Shown here: one piece after another, positions 1 through 6,098 of the stretch
Numbering within the stretch: the stretch's first letter is position 1
Layout: each line of letters opens with the position of its first letter
DNA from: an uncultured Eubacteriales bacterium
GTDB taxonomy: Bacteria > Bacillota > Clostridia > Oscillospirales > Oscillospiraceae
NCBI GenBank assembly: GCA_900549545.1
Contig: URPA01000039.1
Location: forward strand, 1 to 18,156
DNA length: 18,156 bases
Reading direction: 5' to 3'
Translations under genes and position numbers: made by a program
The notes under the pieces: generated by a model
What the model saw: the letters and a program-made list of their open reading frames with translations, nothing else
The model's database searches: none
What the model was told of the DNA's origin: nothing

Positions 1-4
1 ACGA

Positions 5-55
5 CCCCTCAGTCAGCTTCGCTGACAGCTCCCCTTACGCAGGGGAGCCAAGGGG
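5..55 (+). repeat. Two-hairpin intergenic repeat, copy A1
   Basis: The unit carries two consecutive small hairpins. GTCAGC (12-17) pairs with GCTGAC (21-26) across a TTC loop, and GCTCCCC (28-34) pairs with GGGGAGC (42-48). The same arrangement returns inverted at 3040-3085 and in the same orientation at 9165-9213, so this is a dispersed intergenic repeat family. I recognise this type of sequence as common between genes of gut Oscillospirales, but copy number cannot be checked here. Confidence 0.75.
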
Positions 56-60
56 ATTTA

Positions 61-201
61 CACTCCCACTTTATTCGCCGCCTGCAATCGGCAAACTCTG
101 CGAGGCTTTGTCAAACTAAGCCTTGACGCATCCAATCGTCACGAAGTGACACCGCAATTATTCATTATTCACTATTCACTATTCATTTTTTCACGCCGCC
201 G
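61..201. repeat. Intergenic stretch with small hairpins and a tandem 7-mer
   Basis: No gene is seen. The stretch holds a weak hairpin AGGCTT/AAGCCT (103-108/118-123), a GTCAC-GAA-GTGAC hairpin around 139-151, and four tandem 7-bp units of the form TTCAYTW (161-188: TTCATTA, TTCACTA, TTCACTA, TTCATTT). A GCCGC/GCGGC hairpin (195-199/206-210) lies just before the first gene. I found no convincing -35/-10 pair, so the promoter of the downstream unit is not identified. Confidence 0.5.
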
Positions 202-225
202 GTGTGCGGCAGAATGGAGACTACA

Positions 226-1032
226 ATGGATTTCAAAAAACTGCTTGACTGTGAGCTGTTCCTCTTTGATATGGACGGCACTCTTTACCTTGGGGACGAG
301 ATATACGACGGGGCCATTGAGCTGATGGAGGACCTGCCCCGCCTCGGCAAAAAGTATATCTATCTCACCAACAACTCCTCCCGAGCGGGTGAGGATTATA
401 TCACCCGCCTGAGAAAGCTGGGCTTCCCCTGCGAGGCGGAAAACGTCTTTACCTCCGGCATGGCAACGGGCCTGTTCCTACGCCGCACCAGACCTGATGC
501 AAGAGTCTACCTTGTCGGCACCGCCGCCTTCCGCCGCGAGCTTCTGAGCTATGGCGTGAACCTTGTCGAGGAGGACGCGGACACCGTTGTCGTCGGCTTT
601 GATACGGAGCTTGTGTATGAAAAGCTCGACAAGGCCTGCCACTTCCTGCGCCGGGGCGCGGCCTTCATCGCCGCCAATCCCGACTGGGTCTGCCCCATGC
701 CCGCGGATGAGGTTCTGCCCGACTGCGGCAGCATCTGCGCCCTGCTCACCGCCTCCTCTGGGGTCGAGCCGTTTTACATAGGCAAGCCCAACCGCGCCAT
801 GGTGGACGAGGTCTCCGCCATGACCGGCATTGAAAACGCCCATATCTGCGCCGTTGGCGACAGGCTCTATACCGATATCGCCGTTGCCCAGAACGCCGGG
901 GCCGTCTCCGTGCTTGTCATGTCCGGCGAGACGGACGAGGAGATCCTCGCCGCCGCCGAGCGCAAGCCTGACTATGTCCTCCCCTCCGTAAAAGAATTGC
1001 ATCAAGCACTCAAAGGTGAACTGAAACTCTGA
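226..1032 (+). CDS. HAD-IIA family sugar-phosphatase (NagD/AraL/PGP-like)
   Basis: This is a cytosolic haloacid-dehalogenase superfamily phosphatase of subclass IIA, a group that dephosphorylates small phosphorylated metabolites. All four HAD motifs are visible: FDMDGT with nucleophile D15 and acid D17, YLTNNSS (motif II), the GKPN lysine (motif III), and the acidic VGDRLYTDI (motif IV). The 268-residue length is usual for the subclass, with the C2 cap between motifs II and III. I chose ATG 226 because GGAG at 216-219 sits 6 nt upstream; an in-frame GTG (202) and ATG (214) lie further up and lack an SD. The stop is 2 nt before the next start, so it is translationally linked to the glycosyltransferase. 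The physiological substrate cannot be told from sequence; 4-nitrophenylphosphatase/phosphoglycolate-type activity is typical. Confidence 0.9.
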   Translation: MDFKKLLDCELFLFDMDGTLYLGDEIYDGAIELMEDLPRLGKKYIYLTNNSSRAGEDYITRLRKLGFPCEAENVFTSGMATGLFLRRTRPDARVYLVGTAAFRRELLSYGVNLVEEDADTVVVGFDTELVYEKLDKACHFLRRGAAFIAANPDWVCPMPADEVLPDCGSICALLTASSGVEPFYIGKPNRAMVDEVSAMTGIENAHICAVGDRLYTDIAVAQNAGAVSVLVMSGETDEEILAAAERKPDYVLPSVKELHQALKGELKL

Positions 1033-1034
1033 AC

Positions 1035-2876
1035 ATGTATACCCTTATCCGTATTGCCCTGCCTATAATCTGCGCGGGGCTTATAGTCCTGTTCTTTGCG
1101 GGGCTCCCAAATCTCAAGCATTGCGCTCTGCCGGGCATCATCCCGGCGGAGCGCCGCTTCACGCGCAAAGATGCCGCCCCGCTGCTCGCAATAACGCTTA
1201 TCTATGCCATCTTTGCCTTCACCGGCCTCGGCAACCGCCAGTCGCCGGAGAGCTTTGCCCCCATGGCCGATAACAGCGCCGTCATCACCCTGCCCGAGGG
1301 CGCACTGCCCTCCGGCATCATGCTGTTTTCCGGCGTCGGCAGCGGCACTTATGAGATAGAATACAGCGAGGATGGCGTAAACTATACCCACGCCGCGAGC
1401 TTTGAGCAGGGCTATAACTCCGTCCTCAAGTGGAACAGCGTCCCCATTGAGACGGAGCTTGTCCCCCGCTATGTGCGCGTAAGCTCCACCGGCGGCAATG
1501 CCTATCTCGGTGAATTTACCCTGCTTGACGGGGACGGTGTGCCCATTTCTGTATCGGGCTGCACCGCGCCGGAACTATGCGACGAAACCGCCCTCACTCC
1601 CGTGAAGCAGACCTATTTTGACGAGATTTACCACGCCCGCACCGCGTGGGAGCATCTAAATAATGTCTACCCCTATGAGGTGTCGCACCCGCCGCTCGGC
1701 AAGGAGATAATGTCCCTCGGCATCGCCATTTTTGGCATGACGCCCTTTGGCTGGCGCTTTTGCGGAACGCTCTTCGGAGTCTTGATGCTGCCGGTGATGT
1801 ATCTTTTCCTGAAGCGGCTCTTCGGCGGCAAGGCCATTCCCGCCGCCGGGACGATAATTTTCGCGGCGGATTTCATGCACTATGCCCAGACCCGCATCGC
1901 CACCATCGACACCTACGCCCTGTTTTTCATTCTGCTGATGTATTATTTCATGTACATCTGGCTGTCGGAGAAAAAGCACTGGGCTCTGGCGCTCTCGGGG
2001 CTGTTTTTCGGCATCGGCGCCGCCTCAAAGTGGACCTGCATCTACGCAGGGGCCGGGCTTGCGGTTCTCTGGGCCGCCCATTGGTTCAATGAGTTTGCCC
2101 CCGTTATAAAAACCCGCCGCAGAGCAAAAGCGGCGCTCAGTTCAGCCTGGGATAGCCCCGAACCGGAGCTTTCAAACCTTGAGGCCATTGAAAACGCCCC
2201 GCTTCCACTCGCCGCGTTTTTCAAAAATTGCCTGTTCTGCGTTGTTTTCTTTGTGCTCATTCCCTGCGTCATCTATTATTTTGCCTATATCCCCTATGGC
2301 GCGGCCCGGGGCATCACGCCGCTGAGCAAAGAATATCTGAGCATCGTGCTTGAAAACCAGCGCTTCATGTTCACATATCACGCCGGGGTTCACAGCGAGC
2401 ACCCCTATTCCTCCCGCTGGTATCAGTGGGTGCTCAATATCCGCCCGATTCTCTATTACCTTGAGTATTTTGATAACGGCAGCCGCTCCTCGATAAGCTC
2501 CTTCCTCAATCCCGCTCTCTGCTGGGGCGGATTCCTTAGTCTGTTCGTTCTGGGCTATGAGTCCATCGCCCGGCGGGATAAAAAGGCCGCCTTTATCCTC
2601 ATCGGGTACCTTGCCCAGCTTCTGCCCTGGGTTTTCATCACGCGCATAACCTTTGAGTATCACTATTTTGCCTGCTCGGCGTTTCTGGTGCTGTCGCTGT
2701 GCTATGTGTTCAGCATTCTCCGGCAGAACAGCCGCCGCTGGCGCGCCCTGACCTTTGGCTATGCCGCCCTCTGCGCCGCGCTCTTTCTGCTGTTCTATCC
2801 TGCCTTGTCGGGCAAGCCCATAGACAACACCTGGGGCCACGCCCTCCTTGGCTGGCTCCCCACCTGGCCGATATAA
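1035..2876 (+). CDS. PMT-like (GT39-type) polytopic glycosyltransferase with discoidin-like insert
   Basis: This 613-residue membrane protein resembles bacterial protein-O-mannosyltransferases (GT-C fold), which transfer a sugar from a polyprenyl-phosphate carrier on the outer membrane face. The signature is FDEIYHAR with the acidic pair D196-E197 in the first catalytic loop, followed by HPPLGK (218-223). Many hydrophobic segments follow, from about 228 to the C-terminus. Two N-terminal membrane segments (about 4-24 and 47-64) precede a beta-rich stretch (about 78-172). That stretch reads like an F5/8 type C (discoidin) sandwich and should lie outside the cell, just before the catalytic loop. 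A charged cytosolic loop of about 45 residues lies near 350-395. It starts 2 nt after the phosphatase stop, so the two form one operon. Whether the acceptor is protein, cell-wall polymer or lipid is unknown. Confidence 0.82.
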   Translation: MYTLIRIALPIICAGLIVLFFAGLPNLKHCALPGIIPAERRFTRKDAAPLLAITLIYAIFAFTGLGNRQSPESFAPMADNSAVITLPEGALPSGIMLFSGVGSGTYEIEYSEDGVNYTHAASFEQGYNSVLKWNSVPIETELVPRYVRVSSTGGNAYLGEFTLLDGDGVPISVSGCTAPELCDETALTPVKQTYFDEIYHARTAWEHLNNVYPYEVSHPPLGKEIMSLGIAIFGMTPFGWRFCGTLFGVLMLPVMYLFLKRLFGGKAIPAAGTIIFAADFMHYAQTRIATIDTYALFFILLMYYFMYIWLSEKKHWALALSGLFFGIGAASKWTCIYAGAGLAVLWAAHWFNEFAPVIKTRRRAKAALSSAWDSPEPELSNLEAIENAPLPLAAFFKNCLFCVVFFVLIPCVIYYFAYIPYGAARGITPLSKEYLSIVLENQRFMFTYHAGVHSEHPYSSRWYQWVLNIRPILYYLEYFDNGSRSSISSFLNPALCWGGFLSLFVLGYESIARRDKKAAFILIGYLAQLLPWVFITRITFEYHYFACSAFLVLSLCYVFSILRQNSRRWRALTFGYAALCAALFLLFYPALSGKPIDNTWGHALLGWLPTWPI

Positions 2877-2882
2877 AATCAA

Positions 2883-2923
2883 AGCAGCCTGCTATCGACA
2901 TTTTCCGACAGCAGGCTGCTTTT
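2883..2923 (+). terminator. Terminator of the phosphatase-glycosyltransferase operon
   Basis: A perfect 11-bp stem, AGCAGCCTGCT (2883-2893) with AGCAGGCTGCT (2910-2920), starts 7 nt after the stop codon. The T-run is short (4 T), so termination may be incomplete. Confidence 0.7.
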
Positions 2924-3039
2924 GCGCTCAAACAAGCGCTTTTGTCTCATATCCGCTCCCTTCCAAGTCTCCCTTGTTAAAGGTTCTGCCAGCAGACGTG
3001 TTTTGGAGCGCAAATGCTGTAAGTTTGCGCCAGTCTAAC

Positions 3040-3085
3040 GGCTCCCTTGTGTAAAGGGAGCTGTCAGTGAAGCTGACTGAGGGAT
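3040..3085 (-). repeat. Two-hairpin intergenic repeat, copy A2 (inverted)
   Basis: This is the reverse-complement version of copies A1 and A3. GCTCCCTT (3041-3048) pairs with AAGGGAGC (3054-3061), followed by GTCAGTGAAGCTGAC (3063-3077). One substitution in the second hairpin turns a C:G pair into a wobble pair, so pairing is kept although the sequence changed. Confidence 0.7.
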
Positions 3086-3230
3086 TGTAAACGCGTGATA
3101 TTCTGAGCAGAAAACCAAGGTGTATAGCGTGAAGCCCCCGCTTTGCGCATCCCTCGACCCACATCTCCTTTTACCGGCGGAGGGCTATTGCAAATATGCG
3201 TGTAAGCCCAAAATTTGTATGCACCCTCTC

Positions 3231-3346
3231 GCTTCCCCCTTTGGGGCTGCGCCCGCAGGCGCGTTTCGGAGCGCAACCGCCGCAAGGCGGCTCTTTGCGC
3301 GGAGATGAAGTGGCAAGCCGGGACGGCTTGACGATAGGGGGCCGCC
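3231..3346 (+). repeat. Diverged repeat copy B2
   Basis: It begins GCTTCCCCCTTTGGGG and ends with a GAAGTGGCAAGCC...ATAGGGGG segment. That matches the two ends of the compact copy at 9085-9131 (CTTCCCCC-TCT-GGGGGAAG, then GTGGCGAGC, then ATAGGGGGG). About 60 extra bases rich in inverted repeats lie in the middle. CAAGCCG (3314-3320) pairs with CGGCTTG (3324-3330). The relation is by eye only. Confidence 0.45.
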
Positions 3347-3432
3347 TTTCTCCGCAGTTAATTCAGCACCGCCTTTCTCCCAGCCTCCTCGCAAAATTTT
3401 CCCAAAAATTTTAGAAAAAGCAAAAATTTCCC

Positions 3433-3461
3433 TTGACATTTCCCGCTCCATCTGCTATTAT
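3433..3461 (+). promoter_or_regulatory. Promoter of the tRNA-Ala unit
   Basis: Perfect -35 TTGACA (3433-3438), 17-bp spacer, -10 TATTAT (3456-3461) preceded by TG (extended -10). The predicted start is near 3468, about 80 nt before the tRNA. Confidence 0.85.
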
Positions 3462-3520
3462 AATCAAGCCGTAAGGGTGCGGCCCTATTTTCGCCGTCCC
3501 CGGCACAACTTAATATACAA

Positions 3521-3646
<126 letters not shown>

Positions 3647-3658
3647 CTTGTTTTTTTG

Positions 3659-3682
3659 ACCTGCTTCTGAGCAGGTTTTTTT
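3659..3682 (+). terminator. Terminator of the tRNA-Ala unit
   Basis: ACCTGC (3659-3664) pairs with GCAGGT (3671-3676) around a 6-nt loop, followed by a run of T to 3682. Confidence 0.85.
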
Positions 3683-3707
3683 GCGCCCATTTTGCGGTCT
3701 CTCCCCG

Positions 3708-3736
3708 CTGACCTCTTGCGTTTGCTGATGTAAAAT
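3708..3736 (+). promoter_or_regulatory. Possible promoter of a small RNA
   Basis: CTGACC (3708-3713), 17-bp spacer, TAAAAT (3731-3736), matching the consensus at 4/6 and 5/6. It lies after the tRNA terminator and before two strong hairpins, with no open reading frame that needs it. The predicted start is near 3743. Confidence 0.4.
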
Positions 3737-3742
3737 TGCAGC

Positions 3743-3895
3743 GTCCTTTCAGAACGATTGAAACAGCTTCCGGTATTGCCTTTTGTCAATGGCTGTGCTA
3801 TTTTGTCGCTGGTGAGCCTCTCGCCCGCTAATAGGTGGGTGTGGAGGCTCACCAGATAAGCACCCGTTCTGCCTAATTTCAGAGTGGGTGCTTTT
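3743..3895 (+). ncRNA. Candidate structured small RNA or leader, about 150 nt
   Basis: No credible protein is encoded, but structure is dense. Hairpin 1 pairs CTGGTGAGCCTC (3809-3820) with GAGGCTCACCAG (3844-3855), with a further inner CGCCC/GGGTG stem. Two nt later hairpin 2 pairs AAGCACCCGTTCTG with CAGAGTGGGTGCTT (3858-3892, two G-U pairs) and ends in TTTT, a terminator shape. A promoter-like pair lies at 3708-3736. It could be an independent small RNA, or an aptamer-plus-terminator leader for the regulator fragment at 3983. It could also be the scar of a mobile element beside a tRNA. I recognise no known RNA family, and no expression evidence exists here. Confidence 0.4.
3858..3895 (+). 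terminator. Terminator-like hairpin ending the candidate small RNA
   Basis: The 14-bp stem (3858-3871 with 3879-3892, two G-U pairs) has an 8-nt loop and is followed by T to 3895. Confidence 0.65.
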
Positions 3896-3927
3896 CATGC
3901 TCTCACGCGCGGGATATGCTGTGTTTC

Positions 3928-3956
3928 TTGTCTTTAGACATAGTATATTGTATAAT
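3928..3956 (+). promoter_or_regulatory. Promoter of the regulator fragment
   Basis: TTGTCT (3928-3933), 17-bp spacer, perfect TATAAT (3951-3956). It is located 27 bp before the fragment's ATG. Confidence 0.7.
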
Positions 3957-3982
3957 AATGTCAAAACAGGGATGGTGAGGGC

Positions 3983-4183
3983 ATGGCATACAGCGAGCTT
4001 ATCAAAAGCTTTGAGAAAATCCGCGACTACATGCGGGAATTTTATATTTACGGCTTCAAAAGCCGCGAGGAATATACGAAAAAGAGTGCCCGCAGCTATG
4101 ACGACGAGCGCCGCCGCATTGAAAGCTGGCTGGGCGGATATATGTCCTTCCGGCATACCGCCGAAGGGGAAAATGTTTTTTAG
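3983..4183 (+). pseudogene. Truncated WYL-type regulator, N-terminal 66 residues
   Basis: The 66-residue frame starts MAYSELIKSFEKIRDYMREF and contains the charged helix KSARSYDDERRRIESWLG. I recognise this as the start of a recurrent WYL-domain transcriptional-regulator family of gut Clostridia (from memory, not a search). Full members are several hundred residues; here the WYL ligand domain is absent and the frame stops at a TAG. The sequence that follows looks like the left end of an IS30-type element, so insertion probably caused the truncation. The promoter (3928-3956) and start are intact, so the short N-terminal peptide could still be made. Confidence 0.6.
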
Positions 4184-4326
4184 ATTTACAATATAAGTGC
4201 AGCACAAAAAAGTGGACTCAAAGCAAGAACGCGCCTAAAATGGTGTTTGCGGACAACCAAGAAAAGGAGCGGAGCAATGAGCCACTACAAACACCTTAGC
4301 ATAGAAGAGCGAGAAAGTCTATACCC
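4184..4326 (+). mobile_element. Left-end remnant of an IS30-family insertion sequence
   Basis: The stretch runs from just after the regulator's premature stop to about codon 16 of the next ORF. It carries an SD (AAGGAG, 4264-4269) and ATG 4277 encoding MSHYKHLSIEERESLY. That matches the conserved start of many IS30 transposases (MSxYKHLTxxERxxI). The rest of the transposase, including its DDE domain, is missing. The exact outer boundary and terminal inverted repeat cannot be fixed without a reference copy. Confidence 0.5.
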
Positions 4327-4753
4327 CCGTCTGCTTAGAGCCGCAGCGCCGCAATATTTTTCCCCGAAGCGTGAGCTGAGCCACTATTTGAGCATGGCAT
4401 CCGGCAATTTCCGGGAGTATTTGAAGGGCGATATGGTCAGAGCAAAAAAATATTTTTATGTGCTTCGCCCTGTCCTCGCCTGCCGATGGATTTTGGATAA
4501 GGGCACTCCCCCGCCCATGCTGTTTGAGGAGCTTATGGCGGCGGAGCTTGCTCCCGCCCTCCACGCAGATGTTGAAACACTTCTGAGCTTGAAGCGAAAC
4601 GCTCCCGAGGTCAAAACGATTCCCAGAATCGACTCGCTAAACCTCTATCTGAGCGAGAGCATCGCGGAAATCAGCGCCCAAATCGTAAATCTGCCAGATG
4701 ATACCCGACACGGCTGGGAGGAACTGAACCGCCTGTTTTTGTCTCAGCTTTGA
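4277..4753 (+). pseudogene. Hybrid ORF: IS30 transposase start fused in frame to RlaP/YcgL-like nucleotidyltransferase C-terminus
   Basis: The 158-residue frame has two unlike parts. Residues 1 to about 16 read as an IS30 transposase start. Residues from about 17 on (RLLRAAAPQYFSPKREL, then REYLKGDMVRAKKYFYVLRP, ACRWILDKGTPPP, and a final WEELNRLFL) match my memory of the C-terminal helical half of COG3541/RlaP-type nucleotidyltransferases. The N-terminal catalytic domain with its GS...D.D metal site is absent, so no nucleotidyl transfer is expected. ATG 4277 with AAGGAG 7 nt upstream is a good start supplied by the IS part. The stop is followed by a strong terminator, probably native to the old gene. 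The frame is open throughout, so the hybrid may be translated. Confidence 0.65.
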
Positions 4754-4764
4754 ATCAACTCTAC

Positions 4765-4830
4765 ACAAGCCCTTCTGGCACGAAGCCCCGCCTTGCAGCG
4801 AGGCTTCTTAGCCGGTCGGGCTTGTTTTTT
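4765..4830 (+). terminator. Terminator after the RlaP-like remnant
   Basis: ACAAGCCC (4765-4772) pairs with GGGCTTGT (4818-4825) around an inner GAAGCC/GGCTTC hairpin, followed by T to 4830. Confidence 0.8.
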
Positions 4831-4834
4831 GCTT

Positions 4835-4874
4835 CCAAATCACTCCCACTACGTTGGGTCGTGATTTGGTTTTT
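4835..4874 (+). terminator. Second tandem terminator
   Basis: CCAAATCAC (4835-4843) pairs with GTGATTTGG (4861-4869), followed by T to 4874. It lies 4 nt after the first terminator. Confidence 0.65.
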
Positions 4875-4906
4875 GTGTTCTCCGCATCTTTAGCGTAAAG
4901 CATACA

Positions 4907-4950
4907 CGAAACGAAAATCCGTTCTCATAAGAAAACGGATTTTTGTTTCG
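4907..4950. repeat. 17-bp inverted repeat, AT-rich hairpin
   Basis: CGAAACGAAAATCCGTT (4907-4923) pairs with AACGGATTTTTGTTTCG (4934-4950) with one G-U pair and a 10-nt loop. It has no clean T-run on the plus strand. It may be a weak terminator or an operator upstream of the lipoprotein genes. Confidence 0.6.
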
Positions 4951-5029
4951 TATTCTTCATTTTTCGTTACTCACTCCGCGTTTTTTATTTCTTATATTTT
5001 CTTAAATTTTCTTCCAATATTGCCTTTTA

Positions 5030-5040
5030 TGCTATATAAT
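5030..5040 (+). promoter_or_regulatory. -10 region of the lipoprotein pair
   Basis: TGCTATATAAT contains a perfect TATAAT (5035-5040) and a TG. The -35 at 17 bp (TTCCAA, 5012-5017) is poor. A start near 5047 gives a roughly 58-nt leader to the ACG codon at 5106, but almost none to the ATG at 5046. Confidence 0.5.
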
Positions 5041-5045
5041 TGTTT

Positions 5046-6095
5046 ATGAAAAATCATGTTTTGCCCGCAAGCCGTTTTACTTTCATCAAACAGGAGGCGA
5101 TTATTACGAGGAAAACTATACTCCCCATCCTCGCCGCGCTGCTGCTTCTCAGCGGCTGCGGCAATTTTGAGAAGGCGGCGGAGACCCCCGCGCCGTCAAC
5201 AGCGGTGCAGGAAGCTCCCGCCATTGCTCCCGATGCGCCTGAGGAGGCCGCCGGGCCGGTCGAGACCCCGGCGCACCCCTTGCAGAGCCTTATTTTTGTA
5301 AACGGCAGGCTGTATTCATTGGTTGAGATCACCAGCCGCCCGTTTTTTGACCAGACGGAGTATGCGCTTTGCGGTGTGCTTAAAAGCAGCGTGAGCCGTT
5401 ACGAGGAGCCGACAGAGGAGCTGACGACCAATGATGAGGTGCTTGTCGGCTGTGAGGTTCATGAGAGCAGCGAAGCGACAGACGCGCTTGCTGTCTATCT
5501 CGATGATAAGGACTGGATATATACTCCCTATGAGCCGGTGCCGGAGGAGGAGAAAACTTATTCCTTTGAAAGCGGCGAGGAGCTGGCCGCGCTTGCCGTA
5601 AGCTCAATGGAAAAGCTGGGCTACACGCAGATAGAGAGCGATAAGTACGAGCTGTTTGAGTTTGCCGCCATTCCCGAGGATTGCGGCAATTACATCGGCG
5701 TATTTGAAACTATTCTGGAAGCGCCGGACAGATACAGAGTTGTCCAGCTCTGGTACGGTACTGACCCATATCGTCTGCTCGTGTTGAGTCAGGAGCATCA
5801 GCGGGAGCTTGTCCATACCAGTGACAGGCTGGTTTATTGTGACCGCACGCGCTCGCAGCTCTCGCCGAAGTTCGCGTGGGTCGCATTCCAGACGCGCTAT
5901 GTCGGGGCTTCGGAGTACAATTATCTCATTGCCGACCTGTTCTCCGCCAAGGACCTCTCCGACGGCTCGGGCGATTTTGTGGCGGACATTGTCGGCAAGG
6001 AAATTACCGACTACCCGGACTATGTGAGGGAGACGATAGAGTACCCCACCTATGAATATATCGGGGACTTTCCCACCAATGTGGATGTGGGGTGA
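5046..6095 (+). CDS. Lipoprotein of unknown function; probable ACG start at 5106
   Basis: This is an exported lipid-anchored protein. A hydrophobic signal stretch (RKTILPILAALLLLSGCG) ends in lipobox LSGC, followed by a Pro/Ala/Glu-rich linker and a soluble domain of about 270 residues that I do not recognise. The listed start is the first standard ATG, but it is probably not the real one. A perfect AGGAGG (5092-5097) sits 8 nt before ACG 5106. Starting there puts the lipobox cysteine at residue 18, exactly as in the next gene, and gives 329 residues. ATG 5046 would add 20 residues before the signal peptide and has no SD. Its stop is 3 nt before the next ATG, so the two lipoproteins form an operon. 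Confidence 0.8.
   Translation: MKNHVLPASRFTFIKQEAIITRKTILPILAALLLLSGCGNFEKAAETPAPSTAVQEAPAIAPDAPEEAAGPVETPAHPLQSLIFVNGRLYSLVEITSRPFFDQTEYALCGVLKSSVSRYEEPTEELTTNDEVLVGCEVHESSEATDALAVYLDDKDWIYTPYEPVPEEEKTYSFESGEELAALAVSSMEKLGYTQIESDKYELFEFAAIPEDCGNYIGVFETILEAPDRYRVVQLWYGTDPYRLLVLSQEHQRELVHTSDRLVYCDRTRSQLSPKFAWVAFQTRYVGASEYNYLIADLFSAKDLSDGSGDFVADIVGKEITDYPDYVRETIEYPTYEYIGDFPTNVDVG
5092..5108 (+). promoter_or_regulatory. AGGAGG SD with ACG as likely start codon
   Basis: AGGAGG (5092-5097) is followed after 8 nt by ACG (5106-5108). The only other near-cognate starts nearby are two ATT codons (5100, 5103). No ATG, GTG or TTG is in frame between the SD and the signal peptide. A single T-to-C change from ATG explains the arrangement. 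Confidence 0.6.
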
Positions 6096-6098
6096 AGC

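Larger units (their letters stand above)
2924..3432. other. Gene-free intergenic stretch with repeats
   Basis: No credible gene is present; the short open frames here have no SD and no recognisable protein. It contains hairpin GCGCAAA/TTTGCGC (about 3009-3030), repeat copy A2 (3040-3085) and a diverged repeat copy B2 (3231-3346). In B2 a GCGCAA...TTGCGC hairpin recurs around an inner CCGCC-GCAA-GGCGG hairpin. The rest (3090-3230, 3347-3432) shows nothing I can name. Confidence 0.6.

Noticed and set aside
2172..2882. 236-residue minus-strand frame over the glycosyltransferase gene
   Set aside because: Antisense shadow; the plus-strand protein has clear motifs and membrane segments.
3647..3900. 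Prophage or integrative element attachment site at the 3' end of tRNA-Ala
   Set aside because: No repeat of the tRNA 3' end is found downstream within the window and no integrase gene is present.
3749..4207. 152-residue minus-strand frame over the regulator fragment and candidate RNA
   Set aside because: No SD or family match, and it runs through two hairpins and the plus-strand regulator fragment.
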